This document shows positions 41,001 through 55,375 of a stretch of DNA of 64,000 bases, in pieces. Below the pieces are notes generated by a model. It searched no databases. It saw only the letters and a list, made by a program, of their open reading frames with translations, and had not been told where the DNA came from. Each line of letters opens with the position of its first letter. The stretch's first letter is position 1. Both the position numbers and the translations under genes were made by a program. Source of the DNA: Oasisia sp. SBJ-2009 (taxonomy: Eukaryota; Annelida; Polychaeta; Sabellida; Siboglinidae); contig OZ024867.1 of NCBI GenBank assembly GCA_964017155.1, forward strand, positions 14,271,909-14,335,908, in the 5' to 3' direction.

Positions 41001-44000
41001 ACAAATACTTTTGAGGGATTCAAATACAAATACTTTTAAATGCAAATGTATTTAAATACAAATACAAATACTTTTGAAAAGTATTTCACATACTTTTTCA
41101 AATACTTCATTTTCAGGATATATTACTATATAGCAGTTCATCTAGTTTATTGCTATTGTCTAAGTTGTCTGGTTACATTCAGTGGTCTAGTATCTACTTG
41201 GCTACTGCCCAGTGTTCAGTGTTCACTCTTGCCGAGTTCACTATTTCCCAGAGTTACACCGCAGAAACATCAGCTGCTGGTTGTTGCTAACTACATCACA
41301 GTGACAACTGACAAGTGAGGCAGTGGCTTCTTGTAACAAGCCTTCTTATACAGTGGTCTCAAAGGTCCACTGCCTCAATGACTGCTCATATGATGGCTTA
41401 ATTGCCTTTACTAGGCCGTAATTCCTGAGTAAAATACACAGTACAGTTACTTGAGTTTTAATAATTCAATCAAGAACTATTTAAAATTGCAATTAGTATA
41501 CACATTTGAAAAAGTATTTGAAAAAGTAGTTGAAGAGTATTTGAAATATCAAATACTTTAGGAAACTATTTAAATACAAATACAAATACTTTCAATTCCT
41601 AAATGTCAAATACAAATACAAATACTTAAAAAAAGTATTTAAATACTTTCAAATACAAATACAAATGTATTTGACCCCAATGTAAAAACTCACCTTTTAA
41701 TATTTTATAATATTTGAAATATACGGTTATAGTCTAGAATTGTTATTGAGGAAAGGCAAATCCAGCGCAGACGAAAACAAGCCGACGAACACAAAAGGTG
41801 GACGGCGTGTTTACCAAGAGCGCCGGACACACCCGCAAGTACAATGGAAGAAGCGTCGCTGTTAATGGCCATTAATTCTGCGAGCCGGACACGCGCTGGA
41901 CGACATTGCTTTGATTAGAATCCTAGCTTAGAAATTACTGATTTACTGTACATTGACTAAATCCTAGTTTCGACAGTTGGATTTCTATAGATTTAGCAGG
42001 TGTTTTTCGTATACGTGGTCTACGCAAACTAGCGTCCTTGGGCCAGCCTCGGACAGGAACTGGAGATCTACACATGCGTGCACCTGAGGAAGAGTCATCT
42101 GCACATGCGTACCACTGTTTAATTAATGACTATAAAAAATGAGAACTTGGTGTTAATTGTAGGGAGACCGGGGCGGGCGAAGATGCTCTCGGTTAACCAG
42201 ATTTTGGCTTTTCTAAATTACAACTTTACTATGAGACTGGAGACTCATATTATTTTCGGACTTTATAAATTTTAGGCAACTATTTAAACATGTCAACTTG
42301 TAGAGGTACTGAGATGCTCTCTCACCAGGCACTCAGCTATTTCGATGTACTTAGTACAGTATTGCCTACGCAATGTTAATAATGTTTATATTCTTGTATA
42401 CGACGGGAACTTCAGTATGTCAATAAATCCGTGGTCGAACCTTGGAACAGCGTTGCATCTTTATCTTTATTCGAATTCATTCGGATCTGGCGAGCGCCTA
42501 GAACATCCACACACCACATACATCACCCTGTGAGGTTCACAACCCGTGCGCACGCGATCCCAAGGGGGGTGGATTCTTACACCATGTCTGGATGTTGTAG
42601 ATGGTTCCACATTAGTGTTGTTTCAGTGTTTTGTCTTTTGGGTGAACTATCATTATCAACTCCTTGTTACAATTAATCTTCTGAAACTATAGCCATCTTT
42701 CGTGAAAAATTCAAAACATATTTCTTTGAAAGTGCTTTTCCACCATAAATATTAGACACTTCCAATGACAACTTTTGCCTGTCCCCGTTTATGGTTACGC
42801 CAACTGATTTTGATTGCTGCACCTCTCAGCTTGAATTTACATGGATATAGGCACACTAGAAGTGTTACAATTATTATTGGTATATCATTGAAACTGCTTT
42901 TAAATGTTATTGTCCCACTAAACTGTACAGTGAGTAGAATATGTGAAATATCTATTGATGTATTGCTCATGACAAATACTCTCGGCGCACATCTCTAGAC
43001 TGTTGAGAAAACTATATAAATATCACATTATTACAAGAATAGCCCCTTTGATAGTCACCAACACTTCCACTAACATACACAATTTGTGTGCCTCGTGCCA
43101 ACATTCTACGTGTTTGCAGGGTCAAATGTCAGCGATTCTGCAGTGTCTGCTCATGAGGAAGACTTGTGGCGCCCTCGTGTGTCAGAAATCTTGATCTGGT
43201 TGCCGTGGCAACAAAGACGGACGGTTTTGTGGCGAGAGATCTGGAGCATACAGTGAGTCGAGCGATTCATGCTCACCTCATGGGGAGACTGTCGGGGAAT
43301 GGTGAGTCCTGGAGCCGTGTCCTGTATATGGGGAATGGTGAGTCCTGGAGCTGTGTCCTGTATATGGGGAATGGTCAGTCCTGGAGCTGTGTCCTGTATA
43401 TGAGGAATGGTGAGTCCTGGAGCTGTGTCCTGTATATGGGGAATGGTGAGTCCTGGAGCTGTGTCCTGTATATGGGGAATGGTGAGTCCTGGAGCTGTGT
43501 CCTGTATATGGGGAATGGTGAGTCCTGGAGCAGTGTCCTGTATATGGGGTATGGTGAGTCCTGGAGCCGTGTCCTCTATATGGGGAATGGTGAGTCCTGG
43601 AGCTGTGTCCTGTATATGGTGAATGGGGAGTCCTGGAGCTGTGTCCTGTATATGGAGAATGGTGAGTCCTGGAGCTGTGTCCTGTATATGGGGAATGGAG
43701 AGTCCTGGAGCCGTGTCCTGTATATGGGGAATGGTGAGTCCTGGAGCTGTGTCCTGTATATGGGGAATGGTGAGTCCTGGAGCTGTGTCCTGTATATGGG
43801 GAATGGTGAGTCCTGGAGCCGAGTCCTGTATATGGGGAATGGTGAGTTCTAGAGCCGTGTCCTGTATATGGGGAATGGTGAGTCCTGGAGCCGTGTCCTG
43901 TATATGGGGAATGGTGAGTCCTGGAGCTGTGTCCTGTATATGGGGAATGGTGAGTCCTGGAGCCGTGTCCTGTATATGGGGAATGGTGAGTCCTGGAGCT

Positions 44001-47000
44001 GTGTCCTGTATATGGGGAATGGTGAGATCTGGAATTGTGTCCTGTACACGGGGAATGGTGAGTTTTTAATCATCAGAACCGGTATTCTGTACAGTATGAC
44101 ACATCACCAACTGAGAGTACTTTTGAGTCTTCCACAACCAAGTAAAACTCATGAAAAAATTGAATGAAAAGACGAGATTGAACATATCCGGAGATTCCGA
44201 TCCATTCTGTTCCACTCGAAAAGCATATGTCTGGAAGACCTAATGGCCAGAGGTGTTGCCTCACCATGCCACAGTGTGGCGCCACTGTTACATGTCCATA
44301 TGTTTTGTATGCGTTTCAAGAAAACATCGTATTGTGTTCCATATATCACATGAAATATGTGGTACTCCATGAACCAGGTAGAGCCGTATGCTAGACAGGT
44401 CTGATAAAAAGTTGGTTCGTTTAAAACAAACATTTAAAAACAATTTTTGCCCATTTATTTTTAACAAGTAGCAAACATGACATGATGTGATTACTGTGGT
44501 ATTAAAACCTTGGGCAAGTTTTTTCACTCTACTTTGCTCCTGTTCTCTCAGCTATATAAATGAGTACCTGGCTATAAACAGTGGTGAATATGTGCATTAC
44601 ATGTAGCATATGGCTGGATGCTTATCAGAGACGTTGAAATGGTGTCTGATTGAACAGGTCTCTCAGGGAATTAAAGTGTAAAGTGTAAAGTGCTTTGAGC
44701 AATCCCGAGGATTGGATACTGCACTATATAGCACTGTATGAAAACTTAAGAATTTACCTTTGTTTAGTTCATAAGTTATGTCACTTATGTGATCATTTAC
44801 AAATATTTGTGATGTAGCAGCTATGGTTACAGTTATTTACATATTTACACTGGTGTGATGCAATGTACAGAATTATGGGATACGTTATATAAGTGATTTT
44901 ATATATAACAACATTTCACCAGTTGTTTTCCTAAAAACCGAGAATAATTTTTATTATCTTTATGTAATAGTATAATATATTATATATTATAGAGTCTAAA
45001 CAATTCATGATTTTTCGCCAATAGTTGACGGGACTTGGTCTCAAATGACAACATGACAGTAATAAAAACATTGGTGAATCATATCTACAGTTGTCAATAC
45101 ACAATAAAATGATAGTAAATATAGTCATCACTAAAATAGGTAAACTATTATAATAAATTACGTATAAAAATAACTACTAAGATAAATAAATAAATAAGCA
45201 TGTATAATTTCTTAACATGGGTCTCTGATAGGAGACAATAACATTAGTAATAACATAATACTAAAATTGATAAATAAATAAGATTAAATAAAGAGTTACC
45301 ATAAGAATATGAGACACATAAAATGTAAAAATAAATTAATGACTCATTGAAAACAGAGCATTATCATTTAGCATTTAAAATTAAGATGGCAGAGGGTACC
45401 AACGTTTTTTAAAGAGATTCTTTTTTGCTAATGGCACTTTTAGACATCTCCCTGATGGCAGTTTCTGAAAGGCTTGATTAAGAGGATGGGCAGGATCATA
45501 GAGAATTTGTGTGGATTTCCTTTTCAGTGCATCATTATATATGTTGGACAGCTGTTTTTGATTGTTGCCAATTCACTTGCTTGCTGTGTTAACTACGCGA
45601 GCAAGCTTTACTTTATTTTTTTGCACTGACAGTGCCATACCATGTAATTACATTAAAAGAAAGAACGCTCTCTATCAAACTTCTGTAGACAAGTTGGAGA
45701 ATGTGCTGGCTAACATCAAAGCTTTTCAGCTTTCTCAGTAGAAAAAGTCGTTGTTGGGCTCTCTTGTATACATAATCGACATGTTCACAGAACGACAGCC
45801 TCTCATCAAGCACAGTACCTAGATATTTGAAGCTTTTGACTATTTCAACTTCTTGATTATTTATCAATATCGGTTCCGGTGTCTGACTAATCCTTCCTCC
45901 TCCAAACACTAACTCTTTTGTTTTCGTTGTATTCAGTTTAAGAAAGGTGGAGGTAAACTGGGAAGATATAATGTATTTTAGAGTTGAAACAACAGTTGTT
46001 TTTTCACCAATATTTGGTGGGACTTGGTCTCAAACGATAGCATATTTCTGTATCCTGCTTTGTTACTCTTCTTTCTTAGAGGAAGAGAATGGGAAGACTT
46101 CGGAAGAACTTCAGTTGCTAGATGCGGAGTTCGACCGGGCCCTGATTGGCTACGTCCCCGCTTCACTGCGGAATGTTCCACTTCACCAGGCGGGAGACAT
46201 AGGTTGGAAAGACATTGGAGGGCTGACTTCGGTGAAGAAGACGCTGATTGAAACACTCCAGTGGCCGGCGAAGGTACTAAATGGAATACTGGTGATGAGT
46301 TAACCTTCACTTATATATTTGTTGATTATAGAGTAGCCTCAATTAACCAGACTCCATGAGGTGGCAGCACTTTATAGCCCCTCACATCCGCCTGCAGCCT
46401 GGGAAATATACGCTCCGCCAATGTTGCCACCAGGACGACCTTACCCCAGAGTAGGGTAGAGACGCTGATTGGCTCTCAGACCAACTGTGAAATATAATCT
46501 AAAATAAGGATGTACTTTTATAAGATAATACTATAGTATTAAAAGTGTTCAATATTAAACTTATACTCACACAAAAATAAACTGAAATACAAATGTGCAG
46601 TTGTTTATGAAGCAGGATTTATGGCAGGATTAGCCTTAATTACATTAGTTGTGTCCATTTCATTAAATACTATAATAATACACAGGCATACAGGGATGTT
46701 TACTAGACACACAAGAGTATGTTTTGTGTATGTTAAAGTGACAGGTCTGTGTCTCTACCCAGGATTATATACTAGTCAATTGTAACAAGATCTGTACTCT
46801 TGAAGTGAGGTCGTGTGTTCTTTATAAGTTAAAGTGAGAGGTCTGTGTCTCTACCCAGGATTATATACTAGTAATTTGTAACAAGGTCTGTACTCTTGAA
46901 GTGAGGTCATGTGTGCTTCATAAGTTAAAGTGAGAGGTCTGTGTCTCTACCCAGGATTAGCCACTAGTCATTTGTAACAAGAAGTCTGCTGTGAAAATGG

Positions 47001-50000
47001 AACATTAGCTGACCACCAAAGTGTGTTATGGTCAACTCAGCTCACCGACACAGTTCACTGGTATTGCCACTGTTTTAAAATTGGGTGTTTTATTTAGCAA
47101 ATAACTGTGTTACACTGTATAAGGAAATGTTCAAATAAAAAAAAAACATTATAAGCTGAATAAAATATATTAAGCACATTTTGGCTGGCATTTTACCTTC
47201 GTAAGATACAGCCCTATAATCATAAATAATAACAACACAGTAATTGTGCACTCATAAATAGTAACAATACAGTAATGGTGTAACCATAAGTAGTAACAAT
47301 ACAGTAATGGTGTAATCATAAGTAGCCACAACACAATAATGGTGTAATCATAAGTAGTAACAACACAGTACTGGTGTAATCATAAGTGGTAACAACACAG
47401 TAATGGTGTAATCATAAGTAGTAACAACACAGTAATGGTGTAATCATAAGTGGTAACAACACAGTAATGGTGTAATCATAGGTGGTAACAACACAGTAAT
47501 GGTGTAATCATAATTAGTAACAACACAGTAATGGTTATATATATATAATATAATATATAATCATAAATAATAACAACACAGTAATTGTGCACTCATAAAT
47601 AGTAACAATACAGTAATGGTGTAACCATAAGTAGTAACAATACAGTAATGGTGTAATCATAAGTAGCCACAACACAATAATGGTGTAATCATAAGTAGTA
47701 ACAACACAGTACTGGTGTAATCATAAGTGGTAACAACACAGTAATGGTGTAATCATAATTAGTAACAACACAGTAATGGTGTAATCATAATTAGTAACAA
47801 CACAGTAATGGTTATATATATATAATATAATATATAATCATAAATAATAACAACACAGTAATTGTGCACTCATAAATAGTAACAATACAGTAATGGTGTA
47901 ACCATAAGTAGTAACAATACAGTAATGGTGTAATCATAAGTAGCCACAACACAATAATGGTGTAATCATAAGTAGTAACAACACAGTACTGGTGTAATCA
48001 TAAGTGGTAACAACACAGTAATGGTGTAATCATAAGTAGTAACAACACAGTAATGGTGTAATCATAAGTGGTAACAACACAGTAATGGTGTAATCATAGG
48101 TGGTAACAACACAGTAATGGTGTAATCATAATTAGTAACAACACAGTAATGGTGTAATCATAAGTGGTAACAACACAGTAATGGTGTAATCATAAATAGT
48201 AACAACACAGTAATGGTGTAATCATAAGTGGTAACAACACAGTAATGGTGTAATCATAAGTAGTAACAACACAGTAATGGTGTAATCATAAATGGTAACA
48301 GCACAGTAATGGTGTAATCATAAATGGTAACAACACAGTAATGGTGTAATCATAAGTAGTAACAACACAATAATGGTGTAATCATAAATGGTAACAGCAC
48401 AGTAATGATGTAATCATAAGTGGTAACAACACAGTAATGGTGTAATCATAAGTAGTAACAACACAGTAATGGTGTAATCATAAATGGTAACAGCACAATA
48501 ATGGTGTAATCATAAGTGGTAACAGCACAGTAATGGTGACAACCTTTATTTTGCAGCACAGATATTAAGAATCTTAAATACGTTCAATAGTGCTTGAGGG
48601 GGGAGAGCTTTGGACTCTCAACTAAGATAACCCAGGTTTGAATCCTGTGCTGCCATGTTAAAACCTTGGGCAAGTTTTTGTTCATTCTACATTGTTCCAG
48701 TTCACTCAGCTGTATAAATGAATACCAGGCTATAGACAGTGGTGGATATTTGTACGAGCAGCCATCGCACATCAGTTGTACATATTATGGCTGGATGCTT
48801 CCCAGAGATGGTGTTTGATTGAACAGGTCTGTCAGGGGATTAAAGTGTAAAGTGCTTTCAGCACTGATACTGCCCTGTCATAAGAACGTACCTTCACTTT
48901 TTAGAAGTGTTACAATTATTATTATTCCAAATGTCTGAGATTATAACAATTAAAAGTGAAAGTAATTTAGGAAGACTAAATTGTGTAATACAATAATAAT
49001 ATATAATAATATACAACATATATTACCAGAATGTAAGTTTCACGTAATGAAGTTTACTAAAGATTGAGTTTGCAATGTTACGTTAGTTCCGGATAAACTT
49101 TGATTACCCAGCATTCACTGCTTCAGGTGTGGCCATGACAGCACGGGGGTGACGGACAGGGTGGTCAACCAGCTACTGACCCAGCTAGACCCGGTGGAAG
49201 GATTGGAGGGTAAGTCTCAAAAATATGTCCTTTAACAATCAAACTTGTGAACAAGACAACTTTGGTTTGATCAAATGTGTAGTACTTGTGTTTAGCGATC
49301 TTGACAAGTACTGAAGGATATCATCTTTCATGCAGCACAACCTCTTTTGGGGCAGATGTACTTGTGTTATGATTATGTACATTTAAGCACCTTGTCATAT
49401 ATAAGTGCTTATCATATAGCAATGTAAAATGCATCTCACTAAGACACACACGGCCTAAAATCATTCATACTATCGATTTACATTGCGCAAATAGCGCTAT
49501 GTAAATCACTATATGAGTGTAGTAAACTCAATATTAAGTCAGACAGTTAAGATAAAAGTCTGTAACACAAAACATTTATGATCTAATTTTCTTAGTATTC
49601 ATCAGTAAGAAAATACTACTGGCAGCCGTCATTAGAATATCATTATTGTGTCCTGTCCCCAATCAGCTCCAGTCACGCGGAGTCTCGCCATGTATCGATA
49701 GATACTTACAGGCCCTATTTCTTTCGCTGTGAGTGGGCTCTGGGGCCCATTTCACTAACGTTGTTAAGAGATCTTAAGTACATTTTGCACTTTGAAATCA
49801 GTGATCTTGACTACCTGAACACTGTCAACACCGTGACGCACCAGCACGACATTGTCACTGGTATGTCATAGAAATAGTGTCAAAGGATATTTCCATTTTG
49901 AAGAAAGTAGTTTAATTAAACAATGAATTTTTTGTAAGGATGAATTTTCCCTAAGAGCTCTTTATCTTGTTAAAACAGTCCCTGGTGTTGTTGTGTTCCC

Positions 50001-53000
50001 AGACTGTGGGTTACTGATAACTCACCTTTGTCTTTAAGTCTGCCCCTGTGTGTAGTGTGGAGTGTGTACACCAGGTGTCTGTAGTGTGGAGTGTGTACAC
50101 CAGGTGTTTGTAGTGTGGAGTGTGTACACCAGGTGTGTGGAGTGTGTACACCAGGTGTATGTAGTGCGGAGTGTGTACACCAGGTGTCAGTAGTGCGGAG
50201 TGTGTACACCAGGTGTCTGTAGTGTGCAGTGTGTACACCAGGTGTCTGTAGTGTGCAGTGCGTACACCAGGTCTCTGTTCCCAGGAGTGTATGTGCTGGC
50301 TGCCAGTAGTCGCCCTGACCTCTTTGACCCCACCCTCCTGAGACCAGGCCGACTGGACAAGCTGCTCTACTGCCGGGTACCAACACAGGTAAGAGGGTTT
50401 TTAACTTAGGCCTAGGAAAATAAATACATTGTTTCCGATTTCATGCTAGGAAAAAAATGAGTAGGTAGGTAGGGAAATGTTTGTATTTTATCTTAACTTT
50501 TTATGCTCTTCAAAATAGGGTAGGTAGGGATTTTTTACTTTTATTTTAAAACCTAAATCGATTGAAGTCTGACCTCGAACAATGTGGTTTTGCTTTGAAC
50601 TGCACTGCCCACATGTACTCGTATTGCAGTGGAGTGCTGCAAACAAACCTGATTTTTGTGCTTGCCATATAAAAAGGACTGAAACTTTGTTTAAATATAC
50701 TGTGCAGGCACAAACTAAATCTCACTGCCAAAATACATGCAGCCATTTTTCCACGCTTCGTACATTAAATCATGTCATTCGTGACGCGGCCACGCTCACA
50801 GCCAATCAGCGTCTTTGTAGCAAATTAATATCTCGAATTGACCAAATTGCGATTGAAACTACGGAAGCCGAACTGTGACATAAGTTTTTAAAAATAAAAA
50901 GATATGAATGTCGGTCGTTTTATTCAGGGTCGGTCGGAGCTTTTTATTTTTATTTTAGTCAACCCATAACAAATTATTGGGTCGCATGCATCATGTATGG
51001 TCGGTCGGGAAATCGGAAACAAGGTATTTATTTATTATGTCTTCTGTGTATGTTACAGTAAAACTTGTCTTAGCGACCAACTGTCAATAACAACAACCTG
51101 TTTGCAGTCATGAAAAAGCAGACCTCTAAATTCAACAGGGTGATAATCCATGACTAGGGCTGTAACTATGCCAGGGCATCAGCCTAAAAGGTATATATCA
51201 TAATGCATAATGCCTTCACAAAGTGGATAATTATGTGTTAAATGATTTAAATAGCAGACGTTGTCAATGCCATAATAGCGACCTATCATATTCATGTTTC
51301 ATAATAGTAGACTGTTATACTGAAATTGTGAACTTCAGATTTGTGTAATAAAAACAGCTTCAACTAGCAAAATCAACATAACGCCGTGGCTTCACCTACT
51401 GAGTATACAAGTCATGAATCTCTGACGGCCACCAGTCTATAAAGGTAGTTTTGCACATGTTACCAGGCAGAGGACATGACATATACTGATGACACCCGGA
51501 GCAAACAACAGTTATCTTGGTGGTCTTTTATTTTCTGACCTAACTATGAAAACTTACCAGTGTAAAAAAGGTAAAGGTAAGTTATTATATAGCGCAGTAT
51601 CCAATCCTCAGGACTGCTCAAAGCACCTTACACTTTACTTCCCTGACAGACCTGTTCACTCAGACACCATCTCAGCTTATCTATGAAGCATCCAGCCATA
51701 TGCTCCAATGAATGCTCAAAGACTGCTCGTACACATATCTACCACTGTCTATAGCCAGGTACTCGTTGATACAGCTGAGTGATCTGGAGCAATGTAGAAT
51801 GAAAAAAATTTCCCAAGGTTTTAACACCACAGCACAGGATTCAACCCCGGGTCCTCTTAGTCGAGAGTCTGAAGCTCTACCCCTGAGGCACTGCACTCTA
51901 TAGAGTGTAGACGACCTGTACAGGTGAAGGGTCAAGAGGAAGGGAAGACAGATACATCTAGACCCCGACCACCCTCTCAACTGTTCTTTCAGTATGCTAC
52001 CCTCTCACCGTCATTTTCAGTTGCCTCAGTTGAAACTCAGTTGCTCCAGACACTCCTTCATCCCTCCCTCTGTCCGTCTTTAAATGAATGATCTGCCTAC
52101 CTTCCCTCCCTCCCTCCCTCCCTCCCTCCCTCCCTCCCTCCCTCCCTCCGTCCCTCCCTCCCTCCCTCCCTCCCTCCCTCCCTCCCTCCCTCCCTCCCTC
52201 CCTCCCTCCCTCCCTCCCTCCCTCCCTCCCTCCCTCCCTCCCTCCCTCCCTCCGTCCCTCCCTCCCTCCCTCCCTCCCTCCCTCTCTCTCCCCCCTCTCT
52301 CTCTCTTCCTCCTCCCTCCCCATCTCTCCCTCTCTCTCCCATTGCATACCTGGCTGCTGTTTTTGCTTTTACTGGAGTCTCTTAAATATGAGATGATGAA
52401 CTGCGTTTATTATTTATTTATTTATTACAGCTGCTGTGATGTGTAACTTTAATTCTTAGAACCTGTTTTTATTTATTTATTTATTAATGAGGGACAAATA
52501 AAGTTTGTTTAAATGACAACATACACCTGCCAAATTTCTTCTCACACATCTCATACATATACACATACTAGGTTACAAAATAAAATCAGTTGCATTACCG
52601 AAAGAAATAGCATTCCAAATACAAACTCGTGCAAAGCTCACTGTCAACTCAACATCATTGGTGGCAGCTACATGTAGCTCTGTGGTAACTGTAATTATGG
52701 TATTGTGTCGAGGGGGTTCAGGTTTGGTCTAAGTTTTATGTTAGGATTAGCTTAGGGTTAGACTAAACACCAGAATTTGTGAACCCCAATAATGTAGTGA
52801 CATTGCAATAAACACCAGTGTTAGAGTAATCCATGACCTATTCGTAATCGAGTTTTGGACGAATGTGTTTTGTGAATTGTATTCATTGCAGGAATGTAAA
52901 TTATGTTATTTTGTAAACTGATGAATGTATATGTGTATAAGATGTGTGAGAATTAGTTTGGTGGCTGTAAGAGGTTGTTTTCATGGATGTAAACTGGTTA

Positions 53001-55094
53001 GGTGAGAATATAAAATATCGCTGTTGCCTGTTTCGCAGGAGGAGCGGTCTGACATTCTGCACGTGCTCACAAGACACTTGCAAATGGCCGCCGATGTCGA
53101 TCAGAGCACTCTCAGTGAGACGTGTGTCAACTTCACAGGGCCGACTTGAAGGCCGTGTTATATAACGCCCAACTGGAGGCAATCCACGAAACGATGGATG
53201 TCGCTGCACCGGGCATGCTGGGAAGGGTGATCAAATCGGCAGACATCTTGGACGAAGACAACGGTGCCAGTCGTGATGGCACAAACACAGGTAAGTTGGC
53301 TTAGTCTCGGGTTATGGATCGTTCCATGTCAAATCACCCAATGGGTTTAACCCCACCACCTCGGATTGTTTGTAACTTTGTATTTTGGGTAATTACAGGT
53401 GGGACATATGATACTGTATCCAGAACATACTTTCAGAAATATAAGTTTCGGCCATAATACAAAGTTACGACCTTTTAATAAATGTGAAAAACAATTATAT
53501 GTTTGGAATTTCCTTTTCAATGACACCAAATGTGTCCATTTTGATTCACTGATTTTAAAAATAAGGGTCTCAATATTGGCGGTCTTGTCCATTTTTGCAC
53601 CAAAAAGCCAACTTTGGAGGGGGGTCAGTATTTCAAAAATTATTGGTCCGATGCAACAAATCTTCTAAATTTCATATTTCCTCCCGATATGACCCAAAAT
53701 ACAAAGTTACAACAACATCTGAGGTGGTGCAGTTACAATTTGTGTTTATATTTGGTGATATGACATGAAATTACACTTAATCAGTTCATATTATGTATGT
53801 TCCTAAATCAGCAGAATATATATACAGACAAATTTGTAAGTTAACATCATTTAATGTCATCATGCCTCTTTCTCTAGAAATTCTGACATATTAATGCAGT
53901 TGAAACCAATACATGGGTTGTTTTGTGTTCCTGACTAAATAATTGTTCTGTAATTATTAATAAAATTAGAATGTGTGAAGTTATCACTTAATGTTATACC
54001 ATTTGCAAATGGCTTTGGACTCTCGATTAAGAGAACCCGTGTTTGAATCCTGTGCCGCTGTGTCACTCTACATTGCTCCAGTTCACTCAGCTGTATAAAT
54101 GAGTACCTGGCTGTAGACTGTGGTGGATATGTGTACGAGCACATTAATTGTAGCATATGGCTGGATGTTTCCTAGAGAAGTTGAGATTGTGTTTGATTGA
54201 ACAGGTCTGTCAGGGAAGTAAAGTAAAGTGTAAAGTGCTTTGAGCAGTCCTGAGGATGGGATACTGCGCGATATAAGAACTTACCTTTATCTTTCTATAA
54301 GTCACACATTTCGTTTCCTACAACAGTGGGATTATTTCTAGCAAATTTAATCCTATTCCTTTTAGAACTGACATCATGTAAATATGTATCGTGGTCTACC
54401 ATTTACGTAGTCAATCTCAGGTTTATGTCTACTTCGTCATTAAACACGTTTTCTTTTGCGATAGCAACCACAGCTGCCCAGCAACCATGACAACAAACAG
54501 TTGTCATGGAGACGTGTTGTGCCCACATTCCAGCCCTGCAGGATGGACCCGTGACGCCATCTGGTGTCACAATTGAGCGCCTACAAAAAGAAGTGAGTGG
54601 CGACACCTGTTGGAGAATAGAATCGAATAAAATGTGCCTCATAAACTGTCATGTCTTGTGACGTTTTTAACAACCAAAGATCATTTCAGTCAGTTAATGA
54701 GCATCAGAAAATTCTTCTGTAAAAGCATCCTTTGTTAAATTTAAGAAGCTTTTATAAATAAAAAAAGAAACCATCATAGAAATCTTATTTACTGTTGTAA
54801 CTTTGCTTGGTGAAAGGTATGCGAATGTAAACATTATTAAAACATTACAGTTCCTTAGTTACATAAAATGCACAGATAACAATTTAAATATTTTTATTAA
54901 CTGAACTGATTAATATTCATATTGCAGGTTCAGAGTCACACTGCCCAGTTGTCTGAAAATTTGACCAGTCGGACAGCAAGGAAGCGGAACGTTGCCATGG
55001 TGATTGAGATCCAGCAGAAACATTTACTGAAGGCAGCTGGAGAAATGGTGCCTTCTGTACAGCCAGCAGAACGGGCAAAGTACAGTCAGATGTG

Positions 55095-55156
<62 letters not shown>

Positions 55157-55312
55157 TGTATGCGTGTGTGTGTGTGTCTGCTAGACTATTATTTACATTA
55201 TGTTCGCCGCATTAACGTCGAGATCGGCCAAAAGATAACCTGCATTACTTCCATAGCAATCAGTCGCAAACATTTAAACCGCACCTATGAGATGTGAGTT
55301 CGTTTGTGTGTG

Positions 55313-55375
<63 letters not shown>

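Noticed and set aside
52088..52396. Pro/Ser-rich open frames
   Set aside because: Translation of (CCCT)n simple repeat.
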